This document shows, one piece after another, positions 59,452-64,000 of a stretch of DNA of 64,000 nucleotides. The stretch comes from Falsiroseomonas ponticola. Its GTDB lineage: Bacteria; Pseudomonadota; Alphaproteobacteria; Acetobacterales; Acetobacteraceae. Positions within the stretch are counted from its first letter, which is position 1; each line of letters starts with the position of its first letter. The notes below the pieces were generated by a model, which made no database searches, was not told the origin of the DNA, and worked only from the letters and a program-made list of their open reading frames with translations. The translations under genes and the position numbers were made by a program. Location of the stretch: contig NZ_JAERQN010000004.1 in assembly GCF_016805305.1 (NCBI RefSeq), positions 1 to 64,000 of the forward strand, written 5' to 3'.

Positions 59452-62010
59452 ATGCGAACATTACCGGAACCATTTGCCGCCTGGTTCGCCAGCCGCGGCT
59501 GGGCGCCGCGCGCGCACCAGCTGGCGCTGCTGGCGGCGGCGCGGCGGGCGGAGAGCGCGCTGCTGGTGGCGCCGACCGGTGGCGGCAAGACGCTGGCGGG
59601 CTTCCTGCCGAGCCTCATCGACCTGCATGAGGCACCCCGGGAGGGGCTGCACACCCTCTACATCTCGCCCCTCAAGGCGCTGGCCGTCGATATCGCGCGG
59701 AACCTGACCGCGCCGGTGGAAGAGATGGGCCTGCCCATCCGCATCGAGACCCGCACCGGCGACACGCCGCAGAACCGCCGCGCCCGGCAGCGGGAGAATC
59801 CGCCGAACTTCCTGCTGACCACGCCGGAAAGCCTCGCGCTGCTGCTGACGCTGCCGGATGCCGGCAGCTTCTTCGGCGGGCTTCAGGCCGTGGTGGTGGA
59901 TGAGATCCATGCCATCGCCGGCACCAAGCGGGGCGACCAGCTGGCGCTCGGCCTGGCGCGGCTCGGCACGCTGGCGCCGGGGGCGCGGCGCGTCGGCCTC
60001 TCCGCCACCGTTGCCCACCCGGACCCGCTGCGCCGCTATCTCTCGCCCACCGGGGGCGTGCGGGACGTGGCGCTGGTGGTGGGCGAAGGCGGCGCGGAAC
60101 CCCGGCTCGACATCCTGCTGCCCGATGGCCGCCTGCCCTGGGGCGGGCATATGGGCCTGGCCTCGATGCCGGAGGTCTATCGGCGGATCCGGGAGGCCGG
60201 CGTCACCATCGTCTTCGTCAATACCCGCGCCCAGGCGGAGCTGTGCTTCCAGGCGCTGTGGAAGATGAATGACGACAATCTGCCGATCGGCCTGCACCAC
60301 GGGTCCCTGACCGTGGAGCAGCGCCGGAAGGTGGAAGCCGCGATGGCGGCGGGCCGGCTGCGGGCGGTGGTGGCGACGGCCTCGCTCGACCTCGGCATCG
60401 ACTGGGGGGCGGTGGACCAGGTGGTGCAGGTGGGGGCGCCCAAGGGCGTCGCGCGGCTGCTGCAGCGCATCGGCCGCGCCAACCACCGGATGGATGAGGC
60501 GAGCGAGGCCGTGCTGGTGCCCGCCAACCGCTTCGAGGTCATCGAATGCACCGCCGCCCGCCAGGCCATCGCGGCGCATGAGCTGGATGGCGACCCGCCC
60601 CGCCCGGGCGGGCTCGACGTGCTGGCCCAGCACATCCTGGCCTGCGCGGTGGCTGGCCCCTTCCTGCCGGATGATCTCTATGCGGAGGTGACGCGCGCCG
60701 CGCCCTATGCCCGGCTGGCCCGGCGCGATTTCGACGATGCGCTGCGCTTCGTCGAGGATGGCGGCTACGCGCTCCAATCCTATGACCGCTTCCGCAAGCT
60801 CTTCCGGGACGCGCAGGGCTACGTCCATGTGAAGACCACCGCCGTGGCGCGGCAGCTGCGGATGAATCTCGGCACCATCGTCGAGACGCCGCTGATGAAG
60901 GTCAGGCTGCGCGGCGGCGGCGTGCTGGGGGAGGTGGAGGAATGGTTCGTCTCCACCCTCACCCAGGGGGACTGCTTCATCTTCGCCGGCCAGCTGCTGC
61001 GCTTCGAGGGCCTGGACACCACCGCCTGCCTGGTGACGCGGGGCGGCGAGGGCGAGCCGCGCGTGCCCGCCTATGCCGGCAGCCGCATGCCGCTGACGAC
61101 CTACCTCGCCGCCCGCGTCCGCGCGATCCTGGCCGATCCCAAGGCCTGGAAGGCGCTGCCCGCCCCCGTGCAGGAATGGCTGCGCCTGCAGCAGAAGCAG
61201 TCGGAACTGCCGCCCCGCGACGGGCTGCTGGTGGAGACCTTCCCGCGGGGCGAGAAGTGGTTCCTCGTCGCCTATTGCTTCGAGGGGCGCCTCGCGCACC
61301 AGTCGCTCGGCATGCTGGTCACGAAGCGGATGGAAAAGCTCGGCATGGCGCCGCTCGGCTACCTCGCCACCGATTATGTCCTCGCCGCCTGGTGCGCCTT
61401 CGAACCCATGGGCGTGGAGCGGCTGTTCGAGGAGGACATATTGGGGGAGGAGCTGGAGGAGTGGATGGCGGAAAGCTCCATGCTCCGCCGCACCTTCCGC
61501 AACATCGCCACCATCGCCGGGCTGATCGAGAAGAACCATCCGGGGCAGGAGAAGTCGGGCCGGCAGATGACCATGAATGCCGATTTGATCTACGACGTGC
61601 TGCGCAAGCATGAGCCCGACCACATCCTGCTGCGCGCGACGCGGCAGGAGGCCGCCGCGGGCCTGACCGACGTGGCGCGGATCGGCCTGATCCTGGCCCG
61701 CGCGCGGGCGGGCGGCATCCGTCACCGGGCGTTGGACCGCGTCTCGCCGCTCGCCGTGCCCGCCCTGATCGAGGAAGGGCGCGAATGGGTCGCCGGCGGG
61801 GCAGAGGATGCGCTGCTGGCGGAGGCCGAGGCGCTGGTCGCGGATGCCACGCTCGGCACCGATGCCTTCAACGAGGTCCTGGCCCAGGTGACGGAGGCGA
61901 TTCCCCCCCGCGGGGATCGTGACAGGGCCCGCCGCCCCCGCGACAAGAAGGCCCGCTACAACCGATTCATCCGCAGCGCCCCGAAGCATCTCGGAACCCC
62001 GGAACGATGA
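59452..62010 (+). CDS. Ligase-associated DEXH-box helicase (Lhr-core)
   Basis: An 852-residue superfamily 2 helicase of the Lhr-core type. Walker A is APTGGGKTLAGF, the DEXH box is VVDEIHAIAGTKRG, motif III is LSATVAH, and the second RecA domain has FVNTRAQAELCFQAL and ASLDLGIDWGAV, then IGRANHRMDE with the arginine finger. The C-terminal part is the Lhr winged-helix/core. It is a 3'-to-5' DNA translocase in related bacteria. The stop overlaps the phosphoesterase start (ATGA). Confidence 0.95.
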   Translation: MRTLPEPFAAWFASRGWAPRAHQLALLAAARRAESALLVAPTGGGKTLAGFLPSLIDLHEAPREGLHTLYISPLKALAVDIARNLTAPVEEMGLPIRIETRTGDTPQNRRARQRENPPNFLLTTPESLALLLTLPDAGSFFGGLQAVVVDEIHAIAGTKRGDQLALGLARLGTLAPGARRVGLSATVAHPDPLRRYLSPTGGVRDVALVVGEGGAEPRLDILLPDGRLPWGGHMGLASMPEVYRRIREAGVTIVFVNTRAQAELCFQALWKMNDDNLPIGLHHGSLTVEQRRKVEAAMAAGRLRAVVATASLDLGIDWGAVDQVVQVGAPKGVARLLQRIGRANHRMDEASEAVLVPANRFEVIECTAARQAIAAHELDGDPPRPGGLDVLAQHILACAVAGPFLPDDLYAEVTRAAPYARLARRDFDDALRFVEDGGYALQSYDRFRKLFRDAQGYVHVKTTAVARQLRMNLGTIVETPLMKVRLRGGGVLGEVEEWFVSTLTQGDCFIFAGQLLRFEGLDTTACLVTRGGEGEPRVPAYAGSRMPLTTYLAARVRAILADPKAWKALPAPVQEWLRLQQKQSELPPRDGLLVETFPRGEKWFLVAYCFEGRLAHQSLGMLVTKRMEKLGMAPLGYLATDYVLAAWCAFEPMGVERLFEEDILGEELEEWMAESSMLRRTFRNIATIAGLIEKNHPGQEKSGRQMTMNADLIYDVLRKHEPDHILLRATRQEAAAGLTDVARIGLILARARAGGIRHRALDRVSPLAVPALIEEGREWVAGGAEDALLAEAEALVADATLGTDAFNEVLAQVTEAIPPRGDRDRARRPRDKKARYNRFIRSAPKHLGTPER

Positions 62011-62735
62011 CTGCCGCCCCCCTCCACATGGCCGGCCAGCGCCTGATGCTGGACCCCGCCGGTGTCTGCACCTGGCCCGCCCAGAAGCTGCTGGCCGTGA
62101 CCGACCTGCACCTGGAGAAGGGCAGCCACTTCGCCGCCCGCGGCCAGTTCGTGCCGCCCTATGACACGCGGGAGACGCTGGAGAGGCTGGGGGCGGTGAT
62201 CCGCAAGTGGAACCCCTCGCGGCTGGTCCTGATGGGCGACAGCTTCCATGACCGGCATGGCTGCGCCCGCCTGCCCGCCGCCGATTGCGCCACCTTGAAG
62301 CGGCTGCTGGAGGGGCGGGAGGTCACCTGGCTGCTCGGCAACCATGACCCGGAACCGCCGGAGGGCCTGCCCGGCACCGCCGTCACGGAACTGCGCATCG
62401 GCGCCATCGTCTTCCGGCATGAGGCCGATCCGGCGCGGCTGCCGCTCGGCGTCGTGGAGGTCTCCGGCCATTTCCACCCCAAGACGACCATGCCGGTCCG
62501 TGGCGGTGGGGTGACGCGTCCCTGTTTCCTCACCGATGGGCGGCGGCTGATGCTGCCGGCCTTCGGCGCCTTCACCGGCGGGCTCGATATCCGGGATCCC
62601 GCCATCGCGCGGCTGTTCCACCGCGGCGGCCGCGCCTTCCTGATCGGCCAGGAACGCCTCTACAGCTTCGCCACCGGCCCGCTGCGCGGCGCGATGCGCG
62701 CCATGGAGGCCGAGGCCGCCAGCACCACGCCCTGA
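62007..62735 (+). CDS. pdeM: Ligase-associated metallophosphoesterase (PdeM-like)
   Basis: A 242-residue calcineurin-type phosphoesterase. Metal motifs in order: VTDLHLEKGSHF, LMGDSFHDRHG, LLGNHDPEPP and VSGHFHPKTTM. It lies in the Lhr-ligase-exonuclease set, where it is thought to process DNA or RNA ends; the substrate is not shown by sequence. It starts in the helicase stop (ATGA). A strong terminator follows. Confidence 0.93.
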   Translation: MTAAPLHMAGQRLMLDPAGVCTWPAQKLLAVTDLHLEKGSHFAARGQFVPPYDTRETLERLGAVIRKWNPSRLVLMGDSFHDRHGCARLPAADCATLKRLLEGREVTWLLGNHDPEPPEGLPGTAVTELRIGAIVFRHEADPARLPLGVVEVSGHFHPKTTMPVRGGGVTRPCFLTDGRRLMLPAFGAFTGGLDIRDPAIARLFHRGGRAFLIGQERLYSFATGPLRGAMRAMEAEAASTTP

Positions 62736-62745
62736 ACGCGAAAAG

Positions 62746-62771
62746 CCCTCCCCCGCGCTGGCGGGGGAGGG
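62746..62771. terminator. Bidirectional terminator hairpin
   Basis: CCCTCCCCCGC, loop GCTG, GCGGGGGAGGG: a perfect eleven-pair stem between the converging pdeM and fasciclin genes. A-run (AAAAG) on the left gives TTTT on the minus strand. It can end both transcripts. Confidence 0.85.
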
Positions 62772-62792
62772 TTGGATGGGGTCAGGCGCCCC

Positions 62793-63392
62793 TTACGGCC
62801 AGATCACCTGGTCGATGGCATGGATGATGCCGTTGCTGGCCAGGATATCGGCCTGCACCACCTGCGCCGGACGGGCGGAGACATTGGCACCCGCCGCGCC
62901 GAAGCCCGCGATCTGCTGCGCCGGCGCCGGGTTCTGCACCGACACGCGGCCATTGGCGGAGGACAGCGCGATATCGGCGCCGTTCACCGTGCGCAGGCGC
63001 CGGTCGCCGGTCAGCTCCGCCGCGCGGATCGCGCCCGGGACGGTGTGGTAGTCGATCAGCGCGCCGAGGCGCAGGCGATCCACCTCGTTGCGGTTCTCAT
63101 TGGACTGGGACCCGCCGAGCAGCTGGTCGATCAGGCCGGAAGGCGCGCCCGCGAAGGCCGCGTCGATCGGCGCGAAGACCGTCATCGGCGCCGCCTGGCG
63201 GAACTTCTCCACCATGGAGCCGCGGGTGATCAGGTTGAGGAATTCGGTGAAGCGGTTGTCGCCCGCCAGCGTATCGGCCAGCGTGCGAAGCTGCGTCTGG
63301 GCGCGCAGCACCGTCGGCGCGGCCAGGCCGGCCCCCATCGCGGCGCCCGCCGCGGCGAGCGTGAACAGCCCGCGCCTCTGCATCGGGATCAT
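62793..63392 (-). CDS. Exported fasciclin (FAS1) domain protein
   Basis: A 199-residue exported protein. Start MIPMQRRGLFTLAAAGAAM, with AAGGA eight bases upstream of ATG 63392 (ATG 63401 or 63383 are alternatives); cleavage near LRAQT. The FAS1 domain has the two conserved parts: AAPMTVFAPIDAAFAG and YHTVPGAIRAAEL, then ILASNGIIHAIDQVIWP at the end. FAS1 proteins act in adhesion or matrix binding. It is divergent from the photolyase gene. Confidence 0.92.
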   Translation of the reverse strand: MIPMQRRGLFTLAAAGAAMGAGLAAPTVLRAQTQLRTLADTLAGDNRFTEFLNLITRGSMVEKFRQAAPMTVFAPIDAAFAGAPSGLIDQLLGGSQSNENRNEVDRLRLGALIDYHTVPGAIRAAELTGDRRLRTVNGADIALSSANGRVSVQNPAPAQQIAGFGAAGANVSARPAQVVQADILASNGIIHAIDQVIWP

Positions 63393-63542
63393 GCGTCTCA
63401 TCCTTGTTCCGTTTCCCGCAAGGCCAGGCATCCACCGGGGGTGGTCGTTCCGGTCTCTCGCGGTCGGCCATCCAACGCGGCGAACCCGCGATGGTTCTCT
63501 CGGCATGCTCGCGCCGCGCGCGTTTCGTCCTACATGAGGGGG

Positions 63543-64000
63543 ATGACTGCGAACGCCGCCTCCCCTCCCCCCGCCCTGCTGTGGTTCCGCCACGACCTCC
63601 GCCTTTCCGACCACCGGGCCCTGCAGGCCGCGATGGCCGGCGGCCGCCGCGTGCTGCCGGTCTTCGTGCTGGATGACACGGCGGCCGGGGATTGGGCGCA
63701 TGGCGGGGCCGCGCGGTGGTGGCTGAAGGGCAGCCTCGATTCGCTGGGGCGTGCCCTGGCCGCGCGGGGCGCGCCCCTGCTGCTGGCGAAGGGACGGGCG
63801 GAGACGGTGATCCCGGCGCTGGCCGCCGCGACCGGCGCCGCGGAGGTGCATGCCGGCCGCGGCTACGAACCCTGGGCGCGGGAGCAATCCCGCCGGGTGC
63901 ATGAGGCGCTGCAGGGCGCGGGGCGGGCGCTGCACCTTCACACCACGGCAATCCTGCGGGAGCCGCACGGCTTCGGATCGGGCAGCGGCAAGCCCTATGC
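63543..64000 (+). CDS. phrB: Deoxyribodipyrimidine photolyase (5' part, cut by window end)
   Basis: The first 152 residues of a photolyase/cryptochrome protein that runs past the window. LLWFRHDLRLSDHRALQAA is the family's N-terminal signature, with VLPVFVLDDTAAG and the later GFGSGSGKPY. It repairs UV dimers using light through FAD. ATG 63543 is preceded directly by AGGGGG; an in-frame ATG at 63534 is also possible. The divergent fasciclin gene is 150 bases away. Confidence 0.9.
   Translation, partial: MTANAASPPPALLWFRHDLRLSDHRALQAAMAGGRRVLPVFVLDDTAAGDWAHGGAARWWLKGSLDSLGRALAARGAPLLLAKGRAETVIPALAAATGAAEVHAGRGYEPWAREQSRRVHEALQGAGRALHLHTTAILREPHGFGSGSGKPY

Noticed and set aside
59461..61989. 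Minus-strand 842-codon frame opposite the helicase
   Set aside because: Antisense shadow of the Lhr-core helicase with His/Arg/Gln-rich random composition.

Overview
The window is GC-rich DNA from an alphaproteobacterium, most likely a Roseomonas-like member of the Acetobacteraceae. This is inferred from the composition, the two Bug/TctC binding proteins, the TRAP system, the GTG/TGA gene overlaps and an alphaproteobacterial-type rRNA promoter at the left edge. No phage or insertion-sequence genes and no CRISPR array were seen.

Layout. 1-421: apparent leader and promoter of a leftward rRNA operon. 0.4-3.5 kb: LysR regulator and two tandem Bug binding proteins. 3.6-5.3 kb: small DUF1127 protein and gltX. 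5.4-10.6 kb: small membrane protein and a 1395-residue RTX repeat protein. 10.6-13.4 kb: TRAP transporter dctPQM. 13.5 kb: tRNA-Val(GAC). 13.6-16.8 kb: membrane diguanylate cyclase coupled to a glycosyltransferase-like gene, then an N-formylglutamate amidohydrolase. 16.8-17.35 kb: a gene-poor stretch with a strong leftward terminator that looks like the end of a small RNA. 17.35-21.1 kb: acyl-CoA dehydrogenase, and a LysR gene divergent from a two-subunit TPP-dependent decarboxylase. 21.1-25.1 kb: small envelope proteins, LysE exporter, D-aminoacylase and a ParDE module. 25.2-29.1 kb: a putative modular toxin-like protein followed by five tandem paralogous small proteins, the best candidate for an undescribed system. 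29.1-33.3 kb: binding protein, two-subunit Rieske oxygenase and a serine hydrolase. 33.4-39.2 kb: hydantoin operon (SDR, amidohydrolase, HyuA, HyuB). 39.3-44.4 kb: 2-hydroxyacid dehydrogenase, a hypothetical with a structured leader, flavin reductase, Fe3+ permease and an MBL hydrolase. 44.4-46.2 kb: iron operon fbpA-bfd-bfr with a Fur-type site. 46.2-52.6 kb: LysR/SDR pair, GH16-like protein, GNAT and a DUF4139 protein. 52.7-62.7 kb: ATP-dependent DNA ligase, ligase-associated exonuclease, DEXH helicase and phosphoesterase, interrupted by a broken glycosyltransferase-like gene, a GNAT and a two-domain glycosyltransferase fusion. 62.8-64 kb: fasciclin protein divergent from a photolyase that runs off the window.

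Together the genes describe a free-living heterotroph that scavenges organic acids, hydantoins/amino-acid derivatives and aromatic acids, regulates iron uptake and storage together, and carries a mycobacterial/proteobacterial-type Lhr-ligase repair set. All functional calls come from reading sequence motifs; no database search was run.
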